Positions 33,812 through 43,956 are shown, counted from the stretch's first letter. The stretch is DNA of 64,000 nucleotides from Chryseobacterium sp. PMSZPI (GCF_002835665.1 NZ_PIZV01000026.1:1-64000); one strand, 5' to 3'. Made by a program: numbers and translations. Notes: generated by a model not told the origin, from the sequence alone.

Positions 33812-36058
33812 TTATAAGTTATTATTGATTGCATTTTCTGTCTTATCTGCTCCAAAACTGATGAATGCTCCTACAAAAACAAAGGTATTCACAGGGGGAA
33901 CAATTGCTGAGCTTCTGGATCCGTCTACAGAAAAGTTATATCCATATACATTTTTAGCCCCTAAAACATTGGTAATACTCAATACCAGTACAGTGAATGC
34001 TTTCGCATCTTTTTTACCAAGATTAGGAAGGTAATTAACGCTGAAATTAAGAGCGTTATAATCTTTTAATCTTCCTTCATTTCTTATATAATTGATATTT
34101 TTTCCACCATCCGTTCCACTGGCAATATCATAATAAGGGCGTCCTTTTGCATAGGTATATGACATATTAACACCTAATTTCCATTCCGGGATAAACCTTT
34201 TTACCACTGCAGATAATGTATGCTCAGCGGCAAAGCTAGGTTTTAAGCTTACCGGATAATTAAGGAAGTCTCTTTTTGAGTTCAAAAATGAATACGTAAT
34301 CCAGTAATCTATATTTTTAAACGTCTTCTTGTTATCTCTCCAAAAGAACTCTAACCCTTTTGCGTATCCATACCCGTCATTGTTTAAAGCAGTCTGAATC
34401 TGTTGATTTTGTTCTTTTCCGGGTGTAACATTAAAAGTTTTGATCAATTGATCATATTTTTTATAAAAAGCTTCAAAACGTAGGGTTCTTCCCTCTGAAG
34501 CTCTCTGAACCTGGAAAATATAATGCTGTGCTTTTTGGAAATCCACATTCGCGGGACCATTTATATACTTACTTTCAGGATTCTGATAAAAAAGTCCATA
34601 AGCCAAAGAGGATGTCCAGTCTTTTGCTATGCGATAAGCAACAGCTATACGAGGTGCAATATTGCTCTTACCTAAAAAAGATGAATGCTCTGCTCTTAGT
34701 CCAAGCTTTGCTGACAATGCATTACTGAATCCTAAATCTGTTTCTACAAAAGCAGATGAAATCAGGTCTTTATAATGTTTGTCCACTTCTCCATACTTCA
34801 GTTTTTCGTCGGTATTATTAAATTCAAAACCACCTCTCACAGCACTGATTCTATTGATTTTTCTTTCTAAAACAGCTTTGAAGTTGATATAATTTCCATC
34901 TGTCAGCAATCTTGTTTTATCTGATTCTGTATCATGAGTCTCCGTAGAGAAATTTAAATCTGATTTATTGTAAGAATACGAACCTCCAACATTCAGATGA
35001 TACTTTCCTAGTTTTTGTCTAAAAGACAGATTATGATAGGTATTTTTTCCATTAAGTCTTACCAGCGCAAAGTCATATCCGGGCTCCAGGCTTTCTGTCT
35101 TTACTCCCATTTTATTGGAGTTGTACATTCCGTAATACTTTAAAAATCCGCCTGATTTTGTTTTAATTCTAAAATTAAAATCACTGTTTAATCCCTGTGG
35201 TGCATCAATAAAATTAGTATTAAAATTAAATACTTTTTGCATCAAATTTAACATTGAATAGCCTAAAGTTGCTCCAAAAGAGTGGCTCTTATCTTTGCTC
35301 AGCTTCTGAAATCCACCACTCAAAAATATAGGTGAAATTCCAACGTCATAAGAACTCTGATCCGGAAGATCTACACTTTCCAATAGCAATGCTCCTGAAA
35401 GAGCCTGCCCATATAATGAAGAGTATCCGCCACTTGAGAATATATTTCCTTTAAAGAGTGAGGTATTGAACTGATCTCTTCCTGCAATTCCCGGAATAGA
35501 ATTAGAAAAATAATTATTGATCAAGCTTCCATCCATGAAGATTTTAGATTCAGTACCTGTACCTCCTCTGATAAATAATCCTTCTGTGCCTCCCACTTTC
35601 TGCACTCCCGGAAGATAAGTTAAAGCGGAGGTGATTTGCCCGTCTGCACCTGCGGTAGTGTAGATATCAATGGGAGTTAATAATGCTGTTGCTCTTTTTT
35701 TATCACTGGCCTCAATAGAACCTGCCGAAACAACAATAGCATCAATTTCGCTTACTTGTTCTTTAAGTTGGACATTGACAATAACCTCTTGGTTATCAAT
35801 AACAATATTCTTTTCAACTTCTTCATATTTGGAATGAGTAAAAGTCAGGATATGGTTTCCTTTTTCTGTGGTTTCGAAAGAGAAATTACCCTGGGCATCT
35901 GTAGTTGCTCCGTCGTAAGTATCTTTCAGAGTAACATTTACTTCTCCTACTCCTTTATTTTTAAAACTTACCTTTCCTGAAATCTTGATTTGGGAATATC
36001 CCATTACAAATGCCATAAGCAAAATCAGGAATAGTATTTTTTGAACTTGTGCTTTCAT
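33812..36058 (-). CDS. TonB-dependent outer-membrane receptor with carboxypeptidase-like N-terminal domain
   Basis: A 748-residue receptor. Signal peptide MKAQVQKILFLILLMAFVMGYS, then a CarboxypepD_reg-like domain (ISGKVSFKNKGVGEVNVTLKDTYDGATTDAQGNFSF, about 25-60), a plug domain (about 110-220, LPGVQKVGGTEGLFIRGGTGTESKIFMDG), and a beta-barrel of about 500 residues. It imports an unknown ligand using TonB energy. It forms a unit with the periplasmic protein downstream. The promoter carries two half-sites matching those of the 2TM-LytTR operon, implying LytTR control. No SusD partner adjoins, so SusC-type sugar uptake is unlikely. Confidence 0.93.
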   Translation of the reverse strand: MKAQVQKILFLILLMAFVMGYSQIKISGKVSFKNKGVGEVNVTLKDTYDGATTDAQGNFSFETTEKGNHILTFTHSKYEEVEKNIVIDNQEVIVNVQLKEQVSEIDAIVVSAGSIEASDKKRATALLTPIDIYTTAGADGQITSALTYLPGVQKVGGTEGLFIRGGTGTESKIFMDGSLINNYFSNSIPGIAGRDQFNTSLFKGNIFSSGGYSSLYGQALSGALLLESVDLPDQSSYDVGISPIFLSGGFQKLSKDKSHSFGATLGYSMLNLMQKVFNFNTNFIDAPQGLNSDFNFRIKTKSGGFLKYYGMYNSNKMGVKTESLEPGYDFALVRLNGKNTYHNLSFRQKLGKYHLNVGGSYSYNKSDLNFSTETHDTESDKTRLLTDGNYINFKAVLERKINRISAVRGGFEFNNTDEKLKYGEVDKHYKDLISSAFVETDLGFSNALSAKLGLRAEHSSFLGKSNIAPRIAVAYRIAKDWTSSLAYGLFYQNPESKYINGPANVDFQKAQHYIFQVQRASEGRTLRFEAFYKKYDQLIKTFNVTPGKEQNQQIQTALNNDGYGYAKGLEFFWRDNKKTFKNIDYWITYSFLNSKRDFLNYPVSLKPSFAAEHTLSAVVKRFIPEWKLGVNMSYTYAKGRPYYDIASGTDGGKNINYIRNEGRLKDYNALNFSVNYLPNLGKKDAKAFTVLVLSITNVLGAKNVYGYNFSVDGSRSSAIVPPVNTFVFVGAFISFGADKTENAINNNL

Positions 36059-36077
36059 TGTTATTTATTTTCTGGAT

Positions 36078-36148
36078 CAAAAATAGAATGAGAAATGCCT
36101 TTCCGTAAAAAAATTATTACCGAAAGGCATTCTTTTGTTACCGAATGG
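36078..36148 (-). promoter_or_regulatory. TonB-receptor promoter with paired LytTR-type half-sites
   Basis: TTACCGAAAGG (36117-36127) and TTACCGAATGG (36138-36148) are direct repeats 21 bases apart. The -7 element CAAAAATA (TATTTTTG on the coding strand) is at 36078-36085. ACCGAA begins 34 bases from that edge, identical to the 2TM promoter at 30526-30601. The first half-site also forms the right arm of a hairpin (36094-36131). Confidence 0.75.
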
Positions 36149-36152
36149 GAAA

Positions 36153-37055
36153 TTAGTGAATTGGAATGCAAAAATCCACGATCATTTTTCCTTCCGGATG
36201 TTCTTTAAAGTTGGAATGATATACCTCAAAAGGGAAAGTTCTCCTCATCGAATAGTTGTGCTCATTCATCCATAAGAATAAAGATACCCAGGCTTGTTCA
36301 AAATCATTAAGGGTTACCTCACCTCTTCCCACGATAAATTTTCCGGCATCAATGGTCTCTGAAAAAACTTCACCTTCTATTCCTTTCAACTTCTCATCAA
36401 GAAGCATACATGCGTGAATTCTGACCTTATCCGGAGGTGTTACTTTGAAACTGTCATGATAAACGGAAATCATTTTAACATTTTCGCGAGGAAACAGATT
36501 TTTCTTTTTTGCCCAGTCTATCAATACATTGTATGAAGGCTCTACATTTACAATCCCTAAACTCATTACCGCTGCCAGATTCATTTCCGGCATTTCTTTT
36601 ACTTCGATTTTTAAATTCATTTTAGTCCAATTTAATAGGTTTTCTATACTGCAAATGTATTGGCTGAAAACTGTATCAACTTGTCCGTTCTTGCTTTGCG
36701 TTTGTAAAATCTTGTGAAATTGATCTGGAGCCGAATTTCGAAACTGGGAAGGTGGAACTCCATAATATTTTTTAAATGTTTTGGTAAAAACTGAGTGATT
36801 GGAAAACCCAAGATCAAGATAGATTTCCTTAATTTCTATCTCTTTATACATAGCCAATAAAAAAGCACTCTTCTCAATTTTTTTTCTGATAATATAATTT
36901 TGAAGAGTCTCTCCGGTAATCAGTTTAAAGATCCTGTGAAAATGAAATGGTGAGTAGGCACTGATCTCTGCTATTCTTTCTAGAGAAAGGTCTGCATCGA
37001 GGTTTTCATTAATGTATTGTATTGTTTTTACAATCCGTTTTTTATATTCTTCCAA
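36153..37055 (-). CDS. AraC-family transcriptional regulator with GyrI-like domain
   Basis: A 300-residue regulator. The N-terminal HTH (about 5-105) carries IVKTIQYINENLDADLSLERIAEISAYSPFHFHRIFKLITGETLQNYI and the second helix-turn-helix DLGFSNHSVFTKTFKKYYGVPPSQFR, as in the MarA/SoxS/Rob class. The C-terminal half (about 150-300) is a GyrI-like/AraC_E_bind effector domain (EMNLAAVMSLGIV). Rob-like proteins respond to small hydrophobic or toxic molecules. It is upstream of the TonB receptor, with its own possible target unknown. A control role on the receptor is possible but no operator is evident. Confidence 0.9.
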   Translation of the reverse strand: MEEYKKRIVKTIQYINENLDADLSLERIAEISAYSPFHFHRIFKLITGETLQNYIIRKKIEKSAFLLAMYKEIEIKEIYLDLGFSNHSVFTKTFKKYYGVPPSQFRNSAPDQFHKILQTQSKNGQVDTVFSQYICSIENLLNWTKMNLKIEVKEMPEMNLAAVMSLGIVNVEPSYNVLIDWAKKKNLFPRENVKMISVYHDSFKVTPPDKVRIHACMLLDEKLKGIEGEVFSETIDAGKFIVGRGEVTLNDFEQAWVSLFLWMNEHNYSMRRTFPFEVYHSNFKEHPEGKMIVDFCIPIH

Positions 37056-37138
37056 ATGAAAAGAGTTGATTCACAAAGATATTGATCAGTAGAATATAAG
37101 ACTTGTTTTTTATTGCGGTTTTTGTTTTAAAACCGACA

Positions 37139-37780
37139 TTACCCCAGGGAAACCTGTTCAAAAATACCTTTTACACTTTTAATCATTTCATCATCAGAAG
37201 CAATACAACTGTAGTAATCATGATCAATAAAAATCTCTTTTGTAAAGAATATTTGTCCATCAAGAAAGCATTTATCATCAATCACTTCAAAGGATTCTAA
37301 AGGAATCATCATCCCACTGCCGTGTGCTTTTATGACAGCTTCCTTATAGGTCCAATATTTAAAAAAACCATCCGTTTTATCTTCAGAATCATGAATCTTT
37401 TGAAATTCGTTATTGGTCATTTGAAATTGAAAATCGAGATAATTTACAGCAGTATCTTTAAATTCTACATCAATTCCTATTGGAAATTCAGCAATGGCAC
37501 AAACCACTAAATTTTTTGAATGGGAAATATTAAAATGAAGTTTCTGTCCTTTTAAAAACGGCTTATGATTGGATAAACGATCAACAACCACGTCAGATAT
37601 ATCATAATACGTCCGCAATCCATATTGTAACAGAACTCTTCCCAGCAATGAAAGTTGTGCATCCTGCCATCTTTTGTATCTCAGGACACTGTTTTTAAAA
37701 TCGTCAGAAAAAGTGTCTAAATATGTATCTAAAAGCTTCTGGTGCTTTTTTTCGCTAATAAATGTATGTAGAATTACCAT
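37139..37780 (-). CDS. 4'-phosphopantetheinyl transferase (Sfp-type)
   Basis: A 213-residue transferase that attaches phosphopantetheine from CoA to carrier proteins of fatty acid, polyketide or nonribosomal peptide synthesis. The motifs FNISHSKNLVVCAIAEFPIGIDVEF (metal-binding Asp/Glu) and FFKYWTYKEAVIKAHGSGM (W-x-x-KEA-x-x-K) are diagnostic of the Sfp/Gsp group. No biosynthetic cluster is near, so it may serve the general acyl-carrier protein or a distant pathway such as flexirubin pigment. Monocistronic. Confidence 0.9.
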   Translation of the reverse strand: MVILHTFISEKKHQKLLDTYLDTFSDDFKNSVLRYKRWQDAQLSLLGRVLLQYGLRTYYDISDVVVDRLSNHKPFLKGQKLHFNISHSKNLVVCAIAEFPIGIDVEFKDTAVNYLDFQFQMTNNEFQKIHDSEDKTDGFFKYWTYKEAVIKAHGSGMMIPLESFEVIDDKCFLDGQIFFTKEIFIDHDYYSCIASDDEMIKSVKGIFEQVSLG

Positions 37781-38012
37781 GTTTATTTCTTTGGGTAAGA
37801 GCTCTTATAGCCCAATTTCCAATTGTTTTTATTTTTCTAAATTAAAAAATATATACCAAAATCAATAACATATGTCTAAACTCATATCATCTTTAATAAC
37901 TTGATTATTGGCTGATATTATGGATTTGAAACGAAAAAAAGACCAGAATCATAAAGCATTTTGGAAAATCTTTTTTAATTTTATCCTAAAATCACTTTAA
38001 ATCATTTTAAAA

Positions 38013-38516
38013 ATGAAAGTACAAACATTAGCATTATTGGCAGGATGTGCACTTTTCGCAGTATCATGTGGTACAACCAAAACGTACACAATCAACGCCA
38101 AAAGCGGAACACAAACGGGGGGAACAGCGAAGTTTACCCAACAGGGAGATGATGTAATTATGAAGCTTGATGTAACCAACCTTACCCCTGGCATCCATGC
38201 AGTACACATTCATGAAAAAGGAGACTGTTCTGCAGCAGACGGAACATCTACAGGTGGTCACTGGAATCCTTCCAAAAACGATCATGGAAAATGGGGAGCT
38301 GAACATTTCCATATGGGAGATATAGGAAATCTGGTTGCGGATCAAAAAGGAAATGCAACATTAACATTCAAGACCAATAAATGGTGCCTTGGTTGTACAG
38401 ATGAATCCAAAAATATTATCGGAAAAGGGCTTATCGTACATGCTGCAGCTGATGATTTCCACACTCAGCCTACAGGTAATGCAGGAGGAAGAGTGGGATG
38501 TGTTGAGATTAAATAA
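38013..38516 (+). CDS. sodC: Cu/Zn superoxide dismutase family lipoprotein
   Basis: A 167-residue lipoprotein-type protein. The lipobox is LAGC (Cys12) or AVSC (Cys19); the second gives a more usual signal length. The metal-binding core is PGIHAVHIHEKGDC, then STGGHWNPSKNDHG and EHFHMGDIGNL, with the family's His and Asp ligands. The GAGGRVGC end also fits. It converts superoxide to peroxide in the periplasm. Monocistronic, followed by a strong terminator. Confidence 0.92.
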   Translation: MKVQTLALLAGCALFAVSCGTTKTYTINAKSGTQTGGTAKFTQQGDDVIMKLDVTNLTPGIHAVHIHEKGDCSAADGTSTGGHWNPSKNDHGKWGAEHFHMGDIGNLVADQKGNATLTFKTNKWCLGCTDESKNIIGKGLIVHAAADDFHTQPTGNAGGRVGCVEIK

Positions 38517-38534
38517 TCATATTAATTGCTCAAT

Positions 38535-38568
38535 AAAAAAATCGCTAATTTTCATTAGCGATTTTTTT
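38535..38568. terminator. Bidirectional terminator after sodC and prc
   Basis: AAAAAAATCGCTAA (38535-38548) pairs with TTAGCGATTTTTTT (38555-38568), with A- and T-runs on both strands. It lies between the convergent sodC and prc genes. Confidence 0.9.
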
Positions 38569-38575
38569 GTTTTAT

Positions 38576-40705
38576 TTATGATTTCGTTCCCATATCTGCT
38601 ACAATATTCATTGCTTCCTGCAGATAAAGATCTTTTTTCAGATTTTTGATCCACATTTCAGATTTTTTCTTGAAAACTTCATCTTTTTTCTCTCTTTCTA
38701 TTTCACTCGGATACATCATAAACTGAAGACCATTCTGAAATTTGGTCAAAGCTTTGAATTTTTCGATCTGAGCCTTTCTGTGTTTCATCACTTCATTGAA
38801 TTTATTGATATTCAAAGTAATATTCTCTTCTTTATCCAATTTTTCTCTCCATTGAGCTGATTCTAACAATAACTGATAATTGCTATTCTTAGCCATTCTG
38901 TCTGAACTCGCTTTCTCAAGAGCCTGAATATTGAAATAATTAAGTTTCTGGAACTTAGTAGGGGCAATTTTATCCCAAGCCAAAGCATAGTCATCATAAC
39001 GCTCTCCTACCTCCGCATAAGTAAAGAAATCTTTCATTTGAATATCGGAAACGATTCCTTTTCTTTGTGTAGACTCTCCGGTAATTCTATAGAACTTCTG
39101 AATGGTTAATTTTAGAGAACCAAAGTCATCTTCCGTATTCAGGAATCTATTGAGATCAACAAATGTCTGAACGGTTCCTTTTCCAAAAGATTGTGGCGAA
39201 CCAATTATCATTGCTCTTCCGTAATCCTGCATTACTCCTGCTAAGATCTCAGAAGCCGAAGCAGAAAGTTCGTTTTGCATAATTACCAATGGACCTGTCC
39301 AGATAGGAGCCTCATATTTGTTCTTTAAAGTCTGTATTTTGCCGTTTCCATCTTTTACCTGAACATAAGGCCCTGCATCCATGAAAAGCCCCATAATATC
39401 TCCTACTTCTGTTAAAGATCCACCTCCGTTGTTTCTTAAATCAAGAACAATTCCTTCAATATTCTGAGCTTTAAGCTTAACGATTTCATTCTTAATATCA
39501 TCAGAGGCATTTCTTCCTTTAGCATTTTCAAAATCTGCATTGAAGCTTGGTAAATTGATAAATCCGTATTTTTTACCGTTTGGAGCATTTACAACAATAC
39601 TTCTTGCGAAAGTATCCTCAATGGCAACCTCTTCACGAATCATGGTTACATCTTTAATAGAGCCGTCTTTCTTCTGGACTGTTAAAGTAACCGGAGTTCC
39701 TTTTTCACCTCTGATTAATCTTACCGCTTCATCAGAAAGCATTCCGACAACATTTACAGCATCGTCTTTTGGCTTAGATTTTACTTTTAAAATCTTATCC
39801 CCTTCTGAAAGCTGTTTAGACTTCCATGCAGGTGCTCCTATAGTAAGTGCACCCAAATAAAGGTTTCCTTTTTTCTCCTGAATAATAGCTCCGATTCCGA
39901 TTACTTTTCCTGTAAATTGAGAATCAAAATCTTCTTTATCTTTTGGAGAATAATAATTGGTATGTGGATCAAATACTTCAGTATAAGCATTCATATATAC
40001 AGTAAACCAATCCATTTTTTTCCTCTTTTTGAATCTTGTAAATGTATCTTTTACAAGATCTTTTACTTCATCCGTAGCTTTTTTGATCTTCTCATCTTGA
40101 GTAAGTGCCTTAAACTTGATGGTATCCTTCAATTTATATTTCTGAACAGAATCTTTTTTCTCTTTTTGAGCCTCTTCTTTGCTGTTCATCGATTCAATTT
40201 CCTGAAGGATATTATATTTAATAAACTTCTTCCATTCGTTATATTGTTCCTGCTTGTTGGCAGGTATTTTTTTTAATTTTGGCTCAAGTGTAAGGGTTTC
40301 ATCTTCCTCTAAATTGATAGGCTTACTGAAAATATCCTGAGTGATTTTATCAATCTCGTCTACCCTTTGATATAGTCTGTCAATAGTAAGTTTATAGAAT
40401 GTAAGATCTCCCTGATTGATATAATCATCAAGCTTTGTTTCATGCTTACTGAATTCATCCATATCAGATTGTACGAAATATCTTTTTGCAGGGTCTACCA
40501 ACTCGAAATAATGCTTATAAACGTCCTTCGAATAAGCATCATTGATAGTTTTTGGGCTATAATGCAGATAAGAAAGTGTGTTTTTTACACTCACCATTAT
40601 TGTTTGCATCTTTTCATCGTCATTCTTCGGCGAGTTGAAACAAAACATTAGACTGGTTAATGGAATTAGGAGTAAAAATTTATTCAGTTTGAAATTTTTC
40701 CACAT
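38576..40705 (-). CDS. prc: C-terminal processing (Tsp/Prc) S41 peptidase
   Basis: A 709-residue envelope protease. An N-terminal membrane anchor or signal (residues 1-25) precedes a helical DUF3340-like region. A PDZ domain (about 240-330, LYLGALTIGAPAWKSKQLSEGDKILKV) and the S41 catalytic core follow: IEGIVLDLRNNGGGSLTE, ELSASASEILAGVMQDYG with the catalytic Ser, and SFGKGTVQTF with the Lys. The C-terminal Prc domain is present. It trims and degrades periplasmic and outer-membrane proteins. Monocistronic. Confidence 0.93.
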   Translation of the reverse strand: MWKNFKLNKFLLLIPLTSLMFCFNSPKNDDEKMQTIMVSVKNTLSYLHYSPKTINDAYSKDVYKHYFELVDPAKRYFVQSDMDEFSKHETKLDDYINQGDLTFYKLTIDRLYQRVDEIDKITQDIFSKPINLEEDETLTLEPKLKKIPANKQEQYNEWKKFIKYNILQEIESMNSKEEAQKEKKDSVQKYKLKDTIKFKALTQDEKIKKATDEVKDLVKDTFTRFKKRKKMDWFTVYMNAYTEVFDPHTNYYSPKDKEDFDSQFTGKVIGIGAIIQEKKGNLYLGALTIGAPAWKSKQLSEGDKILKVKSKPKDDAVNVVGMLSDEAVRLIRGEKGTPVTLTVQKKDGSIKDVTMIREEVAIEDTFARSIVVNAPNGKKYGFINLPSFNADFENAKGRNASDDIKNEIVKLKAQNIEGIVLDLRNNGGGSLTEVGDIMGLFMDAGPYVQVKDGNGKIQTLKNKYEAPIWTGPLVIMQNELSASASEILAGVMQDYGRAMIIGSPQSFGKGTVQTFVDLNRFLNTEDDFGSLKLTIQKFYRITGESTQRKGIVSDIQMKDFFTYAEVGERYDDYALAWDKIAPTKFQKLNYFNIQALEKASSDRMAKNSNYQLLLESAQWREKLDKEENITLNINKFNEVMKHRKAQIEKFKALTKFQNGLQFMMYPSEIEREKKDEVFKKKSEMWIKNLKKDLYLQEAMNIVADMGTKS

Positions 40706-41211
<506 letters not shown>

Positions 41212-41541
41212 AATTGAGTTTCTATGTATTTTTAGATTATAATCAACACCATAAAGAATAACGATTCGTCTTTTTATCGATCTTAAGGCAAAAATAATGA
41301 TGCCCTGGACTTCATTATAATTGAAAGTAACTTCCTGCTTTTTTCCTCCAACTTCCAATCTTTTTACCGGACTTCTTTACCCCGAATTCAGGTGATTTTA
41401 ATTCAAAATGCACAACGCGTTATAAATCTATTGTTTTATAACATGTTATTTTTAACTACATTTGATGTGTTGAAAATTCTTTTTGTTCAATTCTGCGTAT
41501 GAACAAATAGTACTGCATTTATTAAAAATTTTAAATAATTT
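41212..41541. repeat. Gene-free spacer with dispersed-repeat-like CTTCC/CCCGAATTCAGG
   Basis: Around 41330-41392 there is CTTCCTGCTTTTTTCCTCC, AACTTCC, CTTCTTTACCCCGAATTCAGG. The same terminal CCCGAATTCAGG appears near 29026-29037. A small GTTATAAA...TTTATAAC hairpin is at 41419-41442. No ORF supported; the surE promoter must also lie here. Confidence 0.4.
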
Positions 41542-42324
41542 ATGGAAAGACCGCTTATTCTGGTTACTAATGATGATGGAATTACAGCTCCTGGTATCAG
41601 AAATCTTGTAAATTTTATGAATGAAATCGGAGAAGTAGTTGTTGTAGCACCCAACTCTCCTCAAAGTGGAAAAGGCCACGCTATTACCATTAATTCTACC
41701 TTAAGCTACGAAGAAGTTACCCTTGAAGGCCCACAAACAGATTTTTCATGTAGTGGAACCCCTGTAGACTGCGTAAAGATGGCTCTTGATAAAATCTTGA
41801 AAAGAAGACCGGATATTGTTGTTTCAGGAATAAACCATGGTGCTAATTCTTCTATCAATGTGATCTATTCAGGAACGATGTCCGCCGCTGTAGAAGCAGG
41901 TGTGGAAGGAATTCCTGCCATCGGATTTTCCCTTTTAGACTTTAGCTGGGAAGCTGATTTTACACAGGCTAAAGAATATATTCAGAATATTGTGAGAAGA
42001 ACTCTTGAGAGACCTATGCCTAAAGGTATTGTTCTGAATGTTAATATTCCTAAACTTCCTGCTGAAGAAATCAAAGGAGTAAAAGTTTGTAAACAGGCCC
42101 ATGCAAAATGGGAAGAAAGCTTCGATGAAAGAGTGAATCCACATGGTAAAAAATACTACTGGTTAACAGGATATTTTAACAATATGGATGATTCTGAAGA
42201 TGCTGATGAAACTGCATTGGCCAACGGATATATTTCTATTGTTCCTGTGAAGTTTGATCTTACGGCATATGAGTATATCAATACTTTGGAAGAAGTAATG
42301 ACTTTTGATACTGTAAAAGAATAA
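41542..42324 (+). CDS. surE: 5'/3'-nucleotidase SurE
   Basis: A 260-residue metal-dependent nucleotidase that removes phosphate from nucleoside monophosphates and can degrade short polyphosphate. The N-terminal VTNDDGITAPGI and SGTPVDCVKMAL are metal- and substrate-site motifs. VVSGINHGANSSINVIYSGTMSAAVEAG (split over about 93-121) is the second signature. Typical SurE length. Followed by a perfect-stem terminator. Confidence 0.96.
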   Translation: MERPLILVTNDDGITAPGIRNLVNFMNEIGEVVVVAPNSPQSGKGHAITINSTLSYEEVTLEGPQTDFSCSGTPVDCVKMALDKILKRRPDIVVSGINHGANSSINVIYSGTMSAAVEAGVEGIPAIGFSLLDFSWEADFTQAKEYIQNIVRRTLERPMPKGIVLNVNIPKLPAEEIKGVKVCKQAHAKWEESFDERVNPHGKKYYWLTGYFNNMDDSEDADETALANGYISIVPVKFDLTAYEYINTLEEVMTFDTVKE

Positions 42325-42348
42325 ATAATACTGTTATGTAAAGACAGA

Positions 42349-42377
42349 AAAAGCGTGAAATTTGATTTCACGCTTTT
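42349..42377 (+). terminator. Terminator after surE
   Basis: AAAAGCGTGAAAT (42349-42361) pairs perfectly with ATTTCACGCTTTT (42365-42377) around a 3-base loop, with a T-run. Confidence 0.92.
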
Positions 42378-42543
42378 GTTCTTTATTTCTCGCAGATTGA
42401 GCAAATAACGCAGATTTAATCTATTTTGAAATCATTTATATGCTAAAAATTAAATTCTTTGATGAACAGATTTTCGCAGATGAAAACAGATGCTTGTGCT
42501 TAAAAAATGCAGAAATTAATTAAGAGCAATATTTATTTCTGTT

Positions 42544-43947
42544 TTAAAATAATACCTTATCTTCCTTCCTCAGTTCTTCCAAATAGCTTTTCTTATCATC
42601 GCGGTAGAAAAGGTTCATGGTTTCAAATGGAATTAGCTTCAAATCTTTATTAACGATATGGACGCAGGACTTCTTTACAGCACGAACATCAAAATCATGG
42701 GCATCCATAAAATTCATAATGATGATCCTGAATAAATTATCATAATCTAAATTGGGAGCACATACCTCTGGTAAACAACACAATAACTGGTTAACCTTAG
42801 GTTTTACTTTATCTACAGAAATTCCTGTACTGAATATATCGAGTAACTGCATATGAAGACCAGTATCCTGTTCATACACAATAGTATTTCTTGATTCATT
42901 ATTTAAAAGATCGGCAGGATTAATGTATCGCGTTAGAGGAATTGTCTCTCCTTCAAGTTTTAATATATATCCCATGGCCAATGCATCAGGATTACAAGGC
43001 ACCGGTATAATATCATCCGAATTCAAAAGTGGAAACTGATTGATAATCTCCTGTCTTACTTCCGTTAAGGTAATTTTCTCATGAGCAGAATCTTCTCTGT
43101 TTCTTCCCGCAATTTCTACCGGCTGGAAGGTGATCCCCCTCACACATTTCTGCCTCAGGGCAAATTCGATAATCTTCCCAATTTCGTCTATATTTTTATC
43201 TTTTTGAAGGACAATCACCAAAGTTGTGGAAAGGTTAAGCTCATTCAATTTTTCCAGAGCCTTCATTCGAACTGCTGTCAGATCTTTTCCTCTGAAATCT
43301 TCAAGAACTTCCGGTTTAAAAGAGTCAAACTGGAGATACACTTCAAATTCCGGGGCATATGTCGCCAGCTTTTCTGCAAAACCAGGATCATTAGCAATTC
43401 TTATCCCATTGGTATTTAACATCAAGTGTTTAATAGGCTTTGACTTTGCAATATCCATAATTTTGAAAAACTCAGGATGGATGGTAGGTTCTCCTCCACT
43501 GATTTGGACAACATCCGGCTCGCCTTCATTTTTCACAATAACATCAAACATTGCTTCTATTTCTTCCAGACTTCTATGACTACCATAATGTGGAGAAGAC
43601 ATGGCATAGCAAGTAGGACACGTTAAATTGCAACGATCTGTCACTTCCACAATAGAAAGACAGCTATGTTGCTCATGATCTACACAAAGGCCACAATCAT
43701 AAGGACAGCCATATTCTACATCAGTACCGAAATGAAGAGGCATTTCCGATGCTTTATTATAGTTTCGTATATTTTTATAATAATGGACATCAGAAGCTAT
43801 TTTCGTTTTAAAAAAACCATGATCCGGACATCTCTTAGTCATGAAAACGGCTTCGTCTTCTATAATAATTTTTGCGCCTACCCTTTTAAGACATTCCGGG
43901 CAAAGACTTATTGTATAATCGTAATAGGTATAATTTCGTATTGGCAT
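42544..43947 (-). CDS. Multi-cysteine radical SAM enzyme, Tes/MJ0619-like
   Basis: A 467-residue radical SAM protein. CX3CX2C is Cys106, Cys110, Cys113 in TDRCNLTCPTCYA. N-terminal to it are CPEC (Cys16, Cys19) with KRCPDHG (Cys40), and GCPYDCGLCVDHEQHSC (Cys81, 85, 88, 96), then a C-terminal part with LLCCLPEVC and KKSCVHIV. This layout, especially YGCPYDCGLC...QHSC just before the radical SAM motif, resembles tetraether synthase (Tes) and the MJ0619 pterin methylase group. SGGEPTIHPEF and QFDSFKPE also fit the core. It is the last gene of an operon with an Lgt-like protein. Substrate unknown. Confidence 0.85.
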   Translation of the reverse strand: MPIRNYTYYDYTISLCPECLKRVGAKIIIEDEAVFMTKRCPDHGFFKTKIASDVHYYKNIRNYNKASEMPLHFGTDVEYGCPYDCGLCVDHEQHSCLSIVEVTDRCNLTCPTCYAMSSPHYGSHRSLEEIEAMFDVIVKNEGEPDVVQISGGEPTIHPEFFKIMDIAKSKPIKHLMLNTNGIRIANDPGFAEKLATYAPEFEVYLQFDSFKPEVLEDFRGKDLTAVRMKALEKLNELNLSTTLVIVLQKDKNIDEIGKIIEFALRQKCVRGITFQPVEIAGRNREDSAHEKITLTEVRQEIINQFPLLNSDDIIPVPCNPDALAMGYILKLEGETIPLTRYINPADLLNNESRNTIVYEQDTGLHMQLLDIFSTGISVDKVKPKVNQLLCCLPEVCAPNLDYDNLFRIIIMNFMDAHDFDVRAVKKSCVHIVNKDLKLIPFETMNLFYRDDKKSYLEELRKEDKVLF

Positions 43948-43956
43948 AATTAAGTT

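Noticed and set aside
33812..36058. A SusC/SusD polysaccharide utilisation locus
   Set aside because: The downstream partner is a short TPR-like periplasmic protein, not SusD, and no glycosidase is adjacent.
42380..42543. Possible non-coding RNA between surE and the radical SAM gene
   Set aside because: TCGCAGATTGAGCA and TTTTCGCAGATG phrases recur loosely, but no hairpin with a T-run or promoter was found.
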